In this document: piece by piece, positions 35,115-47,390 of the stretch
Position numbering within the stretch: the stretch's first letter is position 1
How the letters are laid out: each line of letters begins with the position of its first letter
The notes under the pieces: generated by a model
Database searches by the model: none
The model's input: only the letters and a program-made list of their open reading frames with translations
What the model was told of the DNA's origin: nothing
Source: Adiantum capillus-veneris
Taxonomy: Eukaryota; Streptophyta; Polypodiopsida; Polypodiales; Pteridaceae
DNA length: 64,000 nucleotides
Assembly: GCA_014529385.2 (NCBI GenBank)
Contig: CM043949.1
Span: 143,793,242-143,857,241, forward strand
Direction of reading: 5' to 3'
Program-made: the position numbers and the translations under genes

Positions 35115-37010
35115 TAAAGCAAGGGGCTATATGGCTACAATGGAAACAAAGTCTTGTATGTTGATTTGGAAGGCCATATGCATCTTATAAGCAGCAAGAG
35201 CAATTGAGGAGCCAAGATCCTATTGATAAGAGTGAAGCCAGGCCCAGAGAACTCCAAGATGCTTAAAGATTTTAGTGAAGTCAAGTATTGCAAGCTCAAA
35301 GATGAGGTACAGATAGAAGTGCAAAAAATAGGCCCACGTGTTTATGTAAACATTTGCATAAGCCAGTAAAGCAAACCATATAGTTGGTGCATATGCAATC
35401 AAGATCATTATACATGGACTACAATGGTCGAGTCCACGGTCAAGAGCCACAAATGGAAGACCCAAAAAATCAGCCAATAGAAGCAAGTCTAATCAAAGTA
35501 TCATGTCAAACGCAGTATAATAGTCTGATGTTCAGTGTTCTAAAAGAAGATGTCGACAACTTGGAAAGCACAGAAGCAGAAACTTCTCAACAAGGGCTTG
35601 AAATGGATGAACCGATTAAAATGAATGGTGTACTACTCAGACTGTGGCAGAAAAGGTGGATCTTTTCAGAGGATTGTTCCAAAAACCCAGACAACAGGGA
35701 CATAGAAACTACAAATTGAAGCATAGAGAAAAGTGGAAATGCAAAATTTGATGTAAGTGCATCTAACTCGTCATTTTGTAAGTTGAAAATCCACATAAAG
35801 ATGCAAGACACATGAAAAGCCTAAATTGGAAATTTGAACAACAAATTCATGTGTGAATGTAGTCAAAGTCTCCAGCTATCACCACGCTATCACCAAAGAA
35901 CAAAAAGAGTGATAGGTTTGCAAATGATTCTTCATCCACAACAAGTAGTGTGCAATCATTTATGAGTCTAAAGGACTCATCAAAGTGGATGTTGCTAGCA
36001 ATGTATGACACACATAATTCCTATGCAAATTATGTAGACTGAGAAGGGAAATTGTACAAAAAGAGCCGACCATTGTTTGAAAGGCCTACATATGCCTAGT
36101 GATAGATCAGGAAGGATGGTTTCTTTTTAGAAGAGAAAAGTCTCTATTATAGCCCATCCTCTCTAGACTTGAATGACATTACTCTAGTGAACAATTTTGT
36201 TTTTATCTAGAGCCAAACTCTCACCCATTGGAAGTCAAGCTTCAACATTGTGACAAGATGAGCATATATTATGACCAAAATGCACGTAGATATAGACAAG
36301 ATTCTAAGATCTATGATGTGTTGGGTCTTGAAACTATAGAATCTCATGTCATAGGAGACCCACGGGATAGGAAATATCAAGGTGAAGATAATGCAATTTA
36401 AAGCTTCACCTAGGGAGACATATGTCATGTTTCACAAAGGTATATAGGACATTATGCAGAAGGTTTACAAATGCCAAACATCAACAAAGCAACACAAATC
36501 ATGACTTTACAATCCCAAAAGGTGCGAGTAAACCAGAGCTAAACAATTCTGAGCCCTCATCATTGACAAAGCTTTAGTGTTCACCCTAGGAAGGGAGGAG
36601 CTACAAATCCAGCAAGCTCAGTTCATGTACTAGGAATCGCAACATCTGTTAGAAGTCCTAGAACTTCTTATGAGACCCCTTCAAAGTAGAAGCCATTAAA
36701 AGACCATATGGTTGTTGGAAGCTATCAAATTGACACAGATTCCGATGGAGGCAAATAATGTGCAACAATCACAACCAAAAGGTGCAACATCACAACCAAA
36801 TGAGACAACATTGACTACAGCAGGTGATCAAAGCAAGGAAGATGCAAAAAAAGTTTGACCCAAGGACAACACCACAGCAAGATTAGTTAGTACAATAAGA
36901 AATCTTGAGAAGATCAAGTGCAACATTATTGGTGAACATGAAGAAAAGATGTCAAGCAAAGTAAAGCTAGACTTTCAGCTTGACAAGAACCTCATGTCTT
37001 TTTGCACTCG
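35115..37010 (+). pseudogene. degenerate gag-like retroelement ORF, copy 2
   Basis: Parallels 9961-11660 over about 1.6 kb, beginning with 'gctatatggctacaatgga' and ending near 'agaccatatggttgttgg' (about 36700-36719). An open stretch at 35384-35719 includes the region matching the copy-1 zinc knuckle, here reading Ser-Asp-Cys-Gly-Arg-Lys-Gly but with the remaining ligands lost to frame change. Segments YYSPSSLDLNDI-like (about 36140-36180) and others match copy 1. Beyond 36745 the two copies diverge, though coding-like text continues to about 37000. Clearly inactive; no pol motifs. Confidence 0.55.
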
Positions 37011-37017
37011 GTGAAAA

Positions 37018-37189
37018 TGTGTCCATAAGAGGACCCTAGAACTACATAAGTGAATCCTCCACCCAAGCTCCCTTTATATAGCCACCTGACCTAGGATCCC
37101 TTCCCATTGACAGTTGGCCCTTGGCCAACTGTTCAAGGACTTGGCCCTTGGCCAAGTCCTTGAACTCCAGGGCTACCCTTGGCTTGACA
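37018..37189 (-). mobile_element. 3' LTR of Ty3 chromovirus-type element (family B)
   Basis: On the minus strand TGTCAAGCC starts directly after the purine-rich AGAGGGGAGTAA. The other end is about GGACACA at 37018. A TATATAA box is present on the minus strand (about 37081-37075). The LTR carries two adjacent palindromes: arms of 9 bp at 37111-37131 and of 15 bp at 37132-37164, each around a CTT loop and sharing GGCC-CTT-GGCC. Confidence 0.7.
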
Positions 37190-38707
37190 TTACTCCCCTC
37201 TTAGAGAAGTGTCTTGGTCCTCAAAAACAAAAGTGGGCATCTTCTTCTTAAGAACACTAATGTTTTTCTAAGTGGCACCTTCTTTAGGTCAATCTTTCCA
37301 CTTGACTAAAGCTTGTCAATGCAAATGATTACGCGTATGTAAATTATGATAGTCTTAAATGCATTCAGGTTCATGCGGTTGGGTAGGAGGTTCAACGAAA
37401 TCGACCAAAATTTGTTGGTCAATAACATTGTCATCCCCATGTAAGCATTTATGTGAACGACTTACATGAAATACCGGATGAATATAAGCATGTGCCAGTA
37501 ATGAGAATTTGTAAGCTCAATCACCAACTCACTTTAGTATCTTGAAAGACCCACAATATCTCGGAGATAATTTAGGTGTTGGCCCAATCTTTATACTTTC
37601 TAAATTCTCTGGTACTCACAAAAATACCTCCTCCCCTTTCGTGAAGATAACTTGCCGAAGTTTCTCATCAACATGCTTCTTATATCAGTCATGCGCTTGT
37701 TGAACATTTTGACGAGCGAGTTTCAGCATATTCATATGGTATTGGATGAAATCCTTAATTTGTTGGAGTTTTTCAGTTGTCAAACTCACTGTAATTAGTG
37801 ACTTGGGTTGAAAACCGTACATTAGCATGAAAGCATTAAATCCAATCATGACATGCTTAGAAATATTGTAAGCAAACTCAAGAAGAGGTAGATACTCTTC
37901 CTGGTCGGATTGTTTCTTGCTAATGTATGCTCATATAGCAAATCCTCTAGCACTTGGCTAACTCATTCAGTCTGACCATCCATTTCAAGGTGATCTATTC
38001 TACTTAGGTCGAGTTGTGTACCCAATCGTTAAACACATCCCTCCAAAAATGATTGTTAAACTTGGGATTACGATCACTCACACATTGTTACTTGGAAAGC
38101 CATACAACTTGTACAAATTTTCCACAAATAACTTACCTAATTCTAGATTCTTTATTCTCGACTTGGTTTGAATAAACTTGCATAGTTTAGTCAACCATTT
38201 ACGACCATCCATATCGAGTAATGACCTCGTACAATGTTTGGTAAGCCTACAATGAATTTCATAGAGATACTTTCACATTTTCCATTAGGAATCTCCAATG
38301 GATGTAAGAGACCTCCTGCCTTCAGGCACTCGATCTGCTTTGTTAACTTGACATTTTTGGCAATGCAAGGCATAGTCTTGAACATAGCTGTGTAAAATTG
38401 GCCAGTAAAACTATTGTCATACAAGAGCATAAGTCTTTTTAATTCTTGGTGCCCTGCACTTGGACTATCATGACATTCATAAAGAATTTGGAGCCAAATG
38501 TCTACGTCCATTGGTATATACAAACTCTTCCCTTGTGGAGTAGGTACCCATTGTTGATGGAAAAATTCTTCCATCTCTGCATGACTCCACACTTTGGAGT
38601 ATACGTTGTCATGCTCATATTTTCCCTTCAGAGAATCCAAAAACTCACCTTAAATTTCCATGAACAGAAGAGAGTTGATCTCAAGCATATGACTAAGAGC
38701 TTCATCC
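37190..38707 (-). pseudogene. Ty3 integrase/chromodomain region, truncated by copia insertion
   Basis: Minus strand. The frame 38191-38640 gives an integrase zinc-binding (H2C2) lead-in (YECHDSPSAGHQELKRL), a pre-core segment (LLHPLEIPNGKCESISMKFI) and the start of the core. Downstream, in broken frames, come sequences matching the rest of integrase and a chromodomain-like end (TFVFEDQD next to the polypurine tract). Similarity to the pol at 57441-58570 continues up to 38707, where the copia LTR begins, so the copia element inserted into this one. The upstream RT half would lie beyond the copia 5' end and is not in the window. Confidence 0.75.
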
Positions 38708-38791
38708 TGTTAGGAGATAAGAAGTAGCTAAATAGATAATTGAGTAGATTACTTAATGGAGAGAGACAGATTTATATTGACGAGATTATAG

Positions 38792-38834
<43 letters not shown>

Positions 38835-39536
38835 CACGATATACATGGTTCACCCAATGTGGGCTACGTCCACGGGAAAGCAGCCACTCAATGGCTTTAG
38901 TACTTCAAAACAAGAAGTAGTTTACAAAGGATTATACCCTTAATGGAGCTCCCGCCTTGCTTCACTCTCACCACCTCACACTCACCTTGTTGCATCAACT
39001 TCACACTATGAAATGTGTGTAGAAATGGCCTCCTTTTATACGCCAAAAGGGCTGCCCTCTCTTATGAGAGACAGCCATGTGTAGCCGCCCTTGTGCGAAT
39101 AAGTCCAAATCGGACCCTCCAATCCGCCCATGTGTGGCCGCCCTTGAGAAGACAAGTCCGCTTTTGAATTCGGCCACCGGCCATTGAATTCGGCCATCGG
39201 CCACCGGCCATTGACTTTCGACCACCGGCCACCGGCCATTGACTTCCAACCACCGGCCATCGGCCATTGACTACCGGCCACCGGCCAACCGACCAATTGT
39301 TTTCCGACCACTTTTCGGCCGCCGTCCGGCCATAATATTCCGGCGAAAAAAAAAGTCTCGGGGGCCTCCGTCCCCAAGGCCTTTTAAGTTGCCCCTGATT
39401 CTTGTCCGTGAAAATTTTGGTTTCCGGTGAGTGATTTTCCTTCACGCACGATGGCTTCTCCTCATAATGGGGGCCTTACAAATGTGCGCTTTTACCACAG
39501 AAAATTACAAGGGTAAATCAGGCTCCATAGTTAACA
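38708..39536 (-). mobile_element. 3' LTR of Ty1/copia element
   Basis: 829 bp, TGTTAACTATG at its start and CCTAACA at its end on the minus strand, preceded by the classic copia purine tract AAGTGGGAGAT. It includes a GA/CT run (about 38797-38830) and a GGCCACCGGCCATTGA-type minisatellite (about 39170-39300), which yields the Trp/Pro/Val-rich overlapping ORFs seen there. Confidence 0.85.
39170..39300. repeat. CCGGCCATTGA minisatellite inside the copia LTR
   Basis: Five or more units built on 'ccaccggccattga' with variable spacers of about 10-20 bp. Confidence 0.85.
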
Positions 39537-39596
39537 ATCTCCCACTTGGAGACTGATCTCCAAACCAAACCTGTGACTGCTTTCCATTCTGGCTTC

Positions 39597-41168
39597 TTAT
39601 CCTTGAATGCCGATTGAAGATGAGCAAAAGCTCAACTTCTCCTTGTTGACCACCTTTGTAAACATGTCTGCAGGATTTTCACTTGAAAGCACCTTTCCTA
39701 GCTTTAGTTGTCCCTCTTCCAAAAGAGTGCGTATGAAGTGATATCTCACCTCAATGTGCTTTGTCCTTGAATGAAAGGCTGAGTTCTTCGCAAGATGGAT
39801 AGCGCTTTGGCTATCACTGTACAAGACACAATTGTCTTGTTTGAATCCAAGCTCTTCTAAGAATCTTTGAAGCCACATAATTTCTTTGCTTGCCTCCGTC
39901 ATTGCTACATACTCTGCTTCCGTGGTAGAAAGTGAAACCACTTTCTGTAGCTTTGAAGCCCAACTTACTGCTGTGCCTCCAACCGTGAACACATAGCCAG
40001 TAGTGCTCCTTCGAGTATCTTTGTCACCTGCCATATCTGCATCATCATACCCTTCTAGAAAAATATCAGTTCCTCCAAAATACAAAGCATTTGTTGTTGT
40101 CCCTTTTAGATACCTAAGTATCCACTTCACAGCTTGCCAATGCTCTTTACCTGGGTTGTCCATGAACCTACTCACAACTCCCACTGCATGTGCAATGTCT
40201 GGCCTTGTCCAGACCATAGCATACATTAGAGAACCTACCGTTGCAGCATATGGAACTTTAGACATATAGGGTATCTCCTCTTGTGTCTTTGGACACATAT
40301 CCTTCGTTAGTTTAAAATGACCAGCCAAAGGTGTAGAAACTGGTTTTGCATTTTGCATTGCAAACCTTTCTAGTACCTTCTTGATGTAATCTTCTTGAGA
40401 TAGCTTTATTGTCTCCTTCGTCTTGTCCCTTGATATTTTCATACCAAGTATCCTCTTTGCAGCACCTAAATCTTTCATTGAAAAAGATTTGGACAGCTCC
40501 TCTTTTAGGTCTTTGATGTCGTGCATGTTAGCACTTGCAATCAACATGTCATCAACATACAACATTAGGATGATGAATTTCCCATCTCCCAAATTCTCCG
40601 TGTAGACGCAGTGATCCGAGTTGCATCTTGTGAATCCATGATCCAACATCCATCGATCAAACTTCAAGTACCATTGTTTTGATGCTTGCTTTAAACCATA
40701 CAAGCTCTTCTTTAATCTGCAAACCATTTTCTCCTTACCTTTTACTTCATACCCCTTTGGTTGAAGAATGTAGATTTCCTCCTCTAAGTCACCGTGAGGG
40801 AATGCCGTACTTACATCCATTTGCTCGAGATTTAGATCATGAGCAGCCACAAGGCTTAAGACAAGCCTAATTGAGTTCATTTTTACAACAGGAGAAAATA
40901 TTTCATTGAAGTCAATACCTTTCTTTTGAGAAAAACCTTTTACCACAAGCCTAGACTTGTACCTTTTCTTCCCACCTTCTTCTTCCTTTAGCTTGTACAC
41001 CCATTTGTTTTGAAGTGCCCGCTTACCTTTAGGCAACTCAACCAACTCCCATGTTTGGTTGCGATGTAGTGAGTCCATCTCCACTTGCATGCTCTTCGTC
41101 CATTGTTCTTTGGATTCATGTTGCATAGCTTCTTCATATGATTCCGTCTCTCCAGAATCTGAGATCAA
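39597..41168 (-). CDS. Ty1/copia reverse transcriptase-RNase H
   Basis: 523 codons. It begins with the end of the linker and the RVT_2 lead-in (EEAMQHESKEQWTKSM). RT motifs follow in order: NKWVYKLK, RLVVKGFSQKKGIDF, FSPVVKMNSIR, MDVSTAFPHGDLEEEIY, SLYGLKQASKQW, and the YVDD catalytic box at about residue 205. The C-terminal RNase H has GYDDADMAGD, RRSTTGYVF, SLSTTEAEYVA and the EVRYHFIR/NPADMFTK end, and stops about 60 bp before the polypurine tract, as in intact copia elements. This part is uninterrupted, though FPHGDL where FLHGDL is usual hints at slight decay. It would act in virus-like particles to copy element RNA. Upstream integrase and gag are broken, so it is not autonomous. Confidence 0.93.
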   Translation of the reverse strand: MISDSGETESYEEAMQHESKEQWTKSMQVEMDSLHRNQTWELVELPKGKRALQNKWVYKLKEEEGGKKRYKSRLVVKGFSQKKGIDFNEIFSPVVKMNSIRLVLSLVAAHDLNLEQMDVSTAFPHGDLEEEIYILQPKGYEVKGKEKMVCRLKKSLYGLKQASKQWYLKFDRWMLDHGFTRCNSDHCVYTENLGDGKFIILMLYVDDMLIASANMHDIKDLKEELSKSFSMKDLGAAKRILGMKISRDKTKETIKLSQEDYIKKVLERFAMQNAKPVSTPLAGHFKLTKDMCPKTQEEIPYMSKVPYAATVGSLMYAMVWTRPDIAHAVGVVSRFMDNPGKEHWQAVKWILRYLKGTTTNALYFGGTDIFLEGYDDADMAGDKDTRRSTTGYVFTVGGTAVSWASKLQKVVSLSTTEAEYVAMTEASKEIMWLQRFLEELGFKQDNCVLYSDSQSAIHLAKNSAFHSRTKHIEVRYHFIRTLLEEGQLKLGKVLSSENPADMFTKVVNKEKLSFCSSSIGIQG

Positions 41169-42466
41169 GAGATGGTTGAAGGAAGGAACAAACCTTTCTG
41201 GAGGTACTTGATCTTGTAGATCTTCGGGGAATAGGTTCGGGGGAATAGTTGAGGCTCCTCATTTGGTTGACGTTGTTGCACATTGTCACCGTTTGCAGTC
41301 CTTGAGTCTTCTCTTCCTCAAGCTCCATGTACTCATCACCTGTTTCTTTTGTTTGTTCTCTTTCCAAGTAATCTTTGTACATATTTTTGTTCGTTAAAAA
41401 TTACATCCCTTTCCTTAAGATTTTTACCATCTTCAGGATTCCATAGGCGATACCAAAGTCTCCTTCTCCATAGCCAATGAAGAAACACTTTTTGGACTTT
41501 GCATCTAGCTTTGATCTTAGGCTTCTATTATGTGCATAAAAGCCTCACACCCAAACACTTTGAGAATGCATAATTCACCGGTTTACACATGTCCATGCCT
41601 CTTCTAGAACTCCCCATCCCAATGCCGTTGGGGTGACCGATTGATTAAGTACACAGACGTACTTACAGCTTCGCCCAAAGCCAAGCGGTAGGCCTGCATG
41701 TAGCCGCATGCTTCGTGCTCATTCCATGATTGTCATGTTCATCCTTTCCAGTTTTCCCATTTTGTTGAGGTGTCCTTGGGGTTGGTCCTTTGCCTCCGAA
41801 TGCCATTGTTAGCACAAAAGCTTTCAAAAGCTTGGCTGCAATATTCGTATCCATTGTCAGATCTGAGGCATTTAACATTGGTACTGTTGCATTCTCACAA
41901 AAGGCTTTTCACTTGAAATATGGAAAATACATCGGATTTATTCTTCTTGACATAAACCCATGTTTTTCTAGTCGCATCGTTATGAAATGTTACATGTACA
42001 ATGAGCCACCAAGTTATGGTTGTACGGCAGGACCCAAACATCAGAATGAACCACTCAAGTTTTTTATTTTTTTCTTTCATTTCTTGAATTTTATTCATTG
42101 AACCTCTTTTGTTTACCATAAACCAAAATCTTCACAGGAACTCTAAGTCCACTTCTTTCAAACCTGGTAGAAGAGAAGCTTCTTTGGTTTTGAAGGATTG
42201 CATTCCTTTGGCATATATGCCAAGTCGGTAGTGCCAACAGATGTCTGAACTTTGTTAGTTGCTACACAAGCTGAAGGTTGAGTGCTAACAGTACAAAAGT
42301 AAAGTTGTAGACTTTTTCACCCTTGGCAAACACAAAGATCTTTGATGATCTTCCACCGTTAGTTTCGAAAGCAATGTTGAGACCTTCTCGTCCAATTGTC
42401 CTGTTAGAGATCAAATTTTTGCGAAGAGAAGGAACATGTAACATCTTTAAGCTTCCATTCATTTTC
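41169..42466 (-). pseudogene. copia integrase and protease/gag-pre-integrase remnants
   Basis: The linker 41134-41382 has the typical PEPIPRRSTRSS stretch before RT. Frames around 41663-41878 contain an integrase-core fragment with TPQQNGK, and 42262-42460 encodes a gag-pre-integrase-like segment (GREGLNIAFETNGG, KIFVFAKGEKVYNF) just after the protease. Stops and frameshifts separate these pieces. The element then enters the 200-N gap, so its gag and 5' LTR are not visible. Confidence 0.72.
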
Positions 42467-42666
42467 NNNNNNNNNNNNNNNNNNNNNNNNNNNNNNNNNN
42501 NNNNNNNNNNNNNNNNNNNNNNNNNNNNNNNNNNNNNNNNNNNNNNNNNNNNNNNNNNNNNNNNNNNNNNNNNNNNNNNNNNNNNNNNNNNNNNNNNNNN
42601 NNNNNNNNNNNNNNNNNNNNNNNNNNNNNNNNNNNNNNNNNNNNNNNNNNNNNNNNNNNNNNNNNN
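42467..42666. other. assembly gap, 200 N
   Basis: Exactly 200 undetermined bases. The copia element enters from the left and unrelated CACTA sequence emerges on the right, so the true length and adjacency are unknown. ORFs translated through the Ns are not real. Confidence 1.
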
Positions 42667-42995
42667 AGGGGTCATTAAAAGAAATAATATTAAGGGGCAA
42701 AGAAGGGGAGGGTAAAGAGCCTCGTCGAACACGAGGCGGTGTGGAGGCATCGGTGGCGGAATTCCCACAACAACCGCCACCGCCACCACTAGAGAGCCGG
42801 TGTCTAGACCAGTGTGAAACTCGTCTCGTCGACGCCGAAGCTTCGGAGCGCGCCGAATGCTCCGAAAGAGAGGGAGATGCGGATGGAGTAGAACGCGCGA
42901 TGATGCGCCAGAGCGATGACGCTCCACGTACCACTGTCTCTGCTGCGGTGACAAAGAAGAAAGAAACTCCTCATCATCCATACCTGCATTAAACA
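42667..42995 (-). CDS. CACTA second ORF, partial, unrecognised
   Basis: A minus-strand frame beginning around 42990 (MDDEEFLSSLSPQQRQWYVE) with an Arg/Ser-rich continuation into the gap. Its position after TNP2 fits a TnpA-like accessory protein of CACTA elements, which binds subterminal repeats, but I see no diagnostic motif. GC-rich unlike its surroundings; truncated by the gap. Confidence 0.35.
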
Positions 42996-43253
42996 CACGA
43001 ATATTTAAACTTAATATTGAATGAATAGAGTAGACAATGACGCAAAGACCATTAAATACAATGATGTAATGACGCATATAAATACGTTGACGCAATGAAT
43101 TGAGTGATAGAAGAGGAAAGTCGAAAACTCAGAATTTTCAATCAAAAGATGTGAGCGCGAGTAGAAAAGAGCATTATACACATGGAAGGTACTTAGAGAG
43201 CCAGAGCTTTTACAACACGGAGCAAAATTGTTCAAATACAAATATTTGTGGCT

Positions 43254-45870
43254 TTAAGAGATCTCTCTCTCATCCTCGCATAACTCAGCATAACTTCCTA
43301 TATCTATATAGAGCTCTCCGTTTAAACACATATCCTCTGTTTCATTTTGTAGCTCCTCTGCATGCACCCCATATAGAGTAGTAGCATCTTGATGCTCGTC
43401 TGGCACCACCGCAGCGGCTTCTGATTGAGCATCTTCTCTGATCTCCTCCATTGATGCCGTTGTGATTGGCACATGGTAGCCTTCATACGTCCTTGCACTA
43501 CGAGGGGCTACCTCTATGACGTACCACCAGTTTGATGTAGACTTTGTAGGATGAAATATTACCTGCCAGAGCCACATAACTTACATGAGAGCTTTCAAGC
43601 ACATAACTTGTAAAAGGGGGATGTTAACTATTTACATACTTACTTGTTCACAATGCTCGGGTAGTACGAAAGTGTCTCTTAGGTTAGCATTGTAGTAGGA
43701 AAATGTTTCTCAAACATGCACACAAGCTCCGCAGCATTTAGTTTGGCGAATGGTATGGAGTCTACGTTGATCTCCTTTTGTGAGATCCATTGCACCAGCT
43801 TTGCAAGTTTGTAGATTGTGTTACGGATGTCGAGAGACAAACATCCCTCAATGGCAACCGGTAAAATAAACTGTAAAGTATGTGCAGCAATGATATTAAA
43901 GTCCATATGAACGTACCTGACACATTTTATGCCAATCGTGTGACTTCAAACGGTAAGCTTTCCTTCTTTAGTAAAACACGTTCGGAGCGAGTGCATTATG
44001 CCAGTGGGGGTCCGCAAAGATCGAATGGTCTCTTTTACTTTGCGTTCTTGGGCTCCTGTGAAAATCCATGGTGCTTTAGGGAGTTTTATTGATCCATCAG
44101 ATGCTGTTTGCGGCCAATATTGCTCCATACGATCCACATTTCTAAGGTCAACTCTCGCTCCCAAAGTATCTTTCTTGCCGGTCAGATGGTCCATAGTAGA
44201 TTACCCACATTCTTGAATATGTGCATTGGATCGAGCAAGTGATTGATCATGAGTCGGGGCCAGTATGGTAACTCGTACCATAGAGATAGTCTCTTCATCC
44301 CTGGAGGCAATCCGTCATCGCACATCTCGTTCTGCTCTAACCATGCTTGTGCAGACATCCTTGGTGGCTCTCTTCCCAAAAAGCCGTCGCGTAACACATG
44401 ATTCTCTGGAAGATACGCTTGATGACCTTCGTAGATTTGCTTCTTCAGTGAGGGTGCCCTACGTGCATTCAGTCTAGGTCCACATGTGACACATGCTCTG
44501 TATCCTCTTGTTTGAAGCCCTGCATGTATACATATGATAATAGATCAACTATGGGAAAAAACAAGATTTACAGTGTCTGAGTGAGGAGTGCCAATAGATC
44601 ACCTGAGCATTCTGTTAGCCCGGGATAGTCATGCATGGTCCACATTAGAATGCCTCTGATCAAAGCATTCCGTCGTCCTGTGTGTCGGCTCATATCCACC
44701 ACCTCTATGCCAATCCACAATTGTTGTAGCTCTTCCAATAGTGGACGAAGATACACATCCATATTACCCACTTTATATCGCCCTGGCACAATCAAACTTA
44801 GCCATAGGTGCCCCTTCTTCGTAGTCAACCACGGGGGAATGTTGTAGTTGACGATGACAACGGGCCATACACTGTAAGATGTTGATCTTTGATCAAATGG
44901 ATTTACGCCATCCATAGCAAGCCTAAGCGCAAATTTCGAGCTTCCCTGGCAAAATCTGACCATGTTCCATCTATATGTTTCCAGGCTACGCAATCTGCAG
45001 GAATTCGTAGCACACCATCCGAAGATTTATTCTCCTCATGCCATGATGCTAGGGCGGCCATGGACTTACATTTGAAGAAATGCTTGATGCGAGGAAGCAG
45101 AGGGAAATGTCGCAAAACTTGGAATGTCGGAATACATTTCGGACACTTCTCCATGTCTATGTATTCCCCTCTGAAAAGAATGCAGTCATTAGGACAAGCG
45201 TGGATAGAATTGTAATCCATCCCCAAGTTTCGCAAAATCTTTCTTGCTTCATCTCGGGAATCTGGCATCACATTGTCAACTGGTAGTATGTGCTCTTTCA
45301 GCAATCTACACAACATAAAAATATGATACAGTCGTGTAAAAATCTATCAGATCATTATACATTTAGAGGTTTATTAAAGTAAACTAATTGTAATAGATCA
45401 CCTGAAAAGCGCTGTGACGCTAGTGTCACTCCATCCAAACTTTGCCTGCATGTTGAGAAGAACCAGGAGTGCTTTCAATCTAGACATACGTGCTCCATTA
45501 TACAATGGCGTATCGGCTTCACTTTTTATATCATCATAGATAAGCCTTTCTGAATCCATGATCGTCTCGATCATTTCATCAATCTTGGCTCAAACATTGC
45601 CTCGTTGGGAATGTGCTCTACATGATCATCCCCCGAGCTGTTAGAGGCTACATCTTGTGGCCTCACATATGCTGCTTGACCAAAGCGCCTGCGAGCACGT
45701 CTATTGGGTTGCAAGATTGCTGCTTGTTGGCCAGCGTCAGAGTCCGACGAGTTATAATTGGCAACAACTCGATCTATAATAGATGGATCGAACTCGCCAA
45801 ATTCGCGAACGTGCTGCAAAGAAACACGTCTTGTCCATCGCGCAGAGCATGCTTGCATTGATTACAAGGA
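43254..45870 (-). pseudogene. TNP2-type CACTA transposase, degenerate
   Basis: Minus strand, several frames. In order: an N-terminal Transpos_assoc-like region (about 45870-45590) whose LCPCNQC motif and RRVSLQHVREFGEFDPSII segment lie in different frames; the HACPNDCILFRGEY/CPKC segment (45316-44903); the TNP2 core with LAMDGVNPF, YSVWPVV, NIPPWL and a DVYLRPLLEEL-like stretch (44993-44568); the LDPMHIFKNVG motif (44397-44182); a DUF4218-like part (about 43906-43679); and a DUF4216-like NWWYVIEV segment (43577-43254). Some breaks may be introns, since TNP2 genes are spliced, but the frame change in the first exon argues for decay. The product would cut the element at its CACTA ends. Confidence 0.82.
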
Positions 45871-45994
45871 CATAAGACCCTCGTTGAGAGATAGGTGTTT
45901 CGGTTGGACGGTCCCACATCCTCGTCATTACTCATAATGAGGATAAAAACTTATAACCTAGACAACAAATTTAATATTCTATTGGCATTCTTTG

Positions 45995-45995
<1 letters not shown>

Positions 45996-46044
<49 letters not shown>
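45996..46044. repeat. (CT)n microsatellite
   Basis: CT dinucleotides inside the CACTA element, upstream of its transposase on the minus strand. Confidence 0.93.
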
Positions 46045-46045
<1 letters not shown>

Positions 46046-46299
46046 ACCTCACATTCTCTAGTCATGTCCAATCCCCGCACACCTCGGTCTAGAGGTGCAC
46101 GGAGATCAGAACCACCAGGTTATAATCTCGTCTTTATTGGTCAATACCTATATTTGTGGGTACAAGAAATCTACACACCCACGTCTACATGATACTGCAT
46201 GTAGTGGACAAAACCCCTTTGCCTCTTCTCTAGCTGTAGCACTTCACAGCATCTTAACATCTTTTCACAGTAGATCTTTTCACTGTTCGTCTAACTCTA

Positions 46300-46477
46300 A
46301 ACCCTAAACCGTAACTAATTCTTGCGTGGACTCGATCTAACGTAAATAAGCGTAAATCTAAATAAACGTAAATCTAACTAAAAATAAACCTAAATCTAAT
46401 TTAACGTAAGTCTACATCTAACCTAATCTTTAACGTCTTTTGGGATAGTTTCCTACGACGTTAAAACTCTCTTCTTT

Positions 46478-46508
<31 letters not shown>

Positions 46509-47390
46509 ACCTAAATAAACCTAAGTCTAATCTAATATAACATAAATCTAAATCTAACGTAAATTATGTTATATTAAAAACAAAGAACTAAACTAACAGG
46601 GATTATAAGAACCTTAAAACTGATTAAAACACATAATTTTTCACATAACTCGGCAAGAGTTGGCATTCTCAAAGATGTGAGAGTTAACTTCCGGCGGTGA
46701 CGCTGCCTCATCTCCATCCACATCTGACGACAGCAATTGGCCCTTTAGACCGTTCTTGCTCTTGTTACTAACTTTGAAGTTGCTGTTGAATGACTAGAGG
46801 TTGTCTAGATGGTCATTGTGTCGGGGATGTAGTGACTCTTGCCGCCCTGAAGATCCACCTTCTTCCCTATCTTCTGAAGACATTTCACCAGTACTTTTGG
46901 ATCGACGGAGCCCACCATGAGTGAAGGCAGCAATACCTATATTCCATTGAGGGCTTTCTTCACCCGCTTCATGCAGGCATCGCGGTCTATGGAGACCTAA
47001 ATCTAATCTAATATAACGTAAATCTAAATCTAGCGTAAATAAACGTAAATCTAGTTAAAAATAAACCTAAATCTAATTTAATGTAAGTCTACATATACCT
47101 AATCTTTAACGCCTTTTAAGATAGTTTCCTACGACGTTATAACTCTCTTCTTCTTGTGTGTGTGCGCGTGTGTGGTTGTGTGTGTGCGCGTGTGTGGATG
47201 TGTGTGCCAATAAAAAGAGATAAATGGTATAACCTTTCTATCACCCATGCCAAGTATGATAGATTGATTATGCCATTTCCCTCTTGAATAATAGGTCTTG
47301 AGTTCAACTCCTCGTGGCTAGATCTTTAGGTCTTTTAATTTTAATTAGTTTCCTACGACGTTAAATTAGTTTCTCTCTCTTTCTCTCTCA
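46300..47390. repeat. CACTA interior with duplicated 'cgtaaatctaa' blocks
   Basis: AT-rich 'cgtaaatctaa/acctaaatctaa' word repeats at about 46335-46440 and 46995-47105. Each is followed by 'agtttcctacgacgtta' and a (GT)n run (about 46481-46504 and 47155-47210), so the whole block is duplicated. A third 'agtttcctacgacgtta' is at about 47347. Non-coding; typical variable subterminal or intron-like filler. Confidence 0.75.

Noticed and set aside
39001-39445. Trp/Pro/Gly-rich ORFs of 88-127 codons
   Set aside because: Overlapping frames of the CCGGCCATTGA minisatellite within the copia LTR.
42262-43095. 277-codon ORF passing through the gap
   Set aside because: It contains 67 undetermined residues and joins copia and CACTA sequence.
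46300-46600. Telomere-like 'aaccctaaacc' and 'acctaaatcta' words
   Set aside because: Only one short match to the plant telomere unit CCCTAAA; the rest is a different AT-rich word repeated inside the CACTA element.
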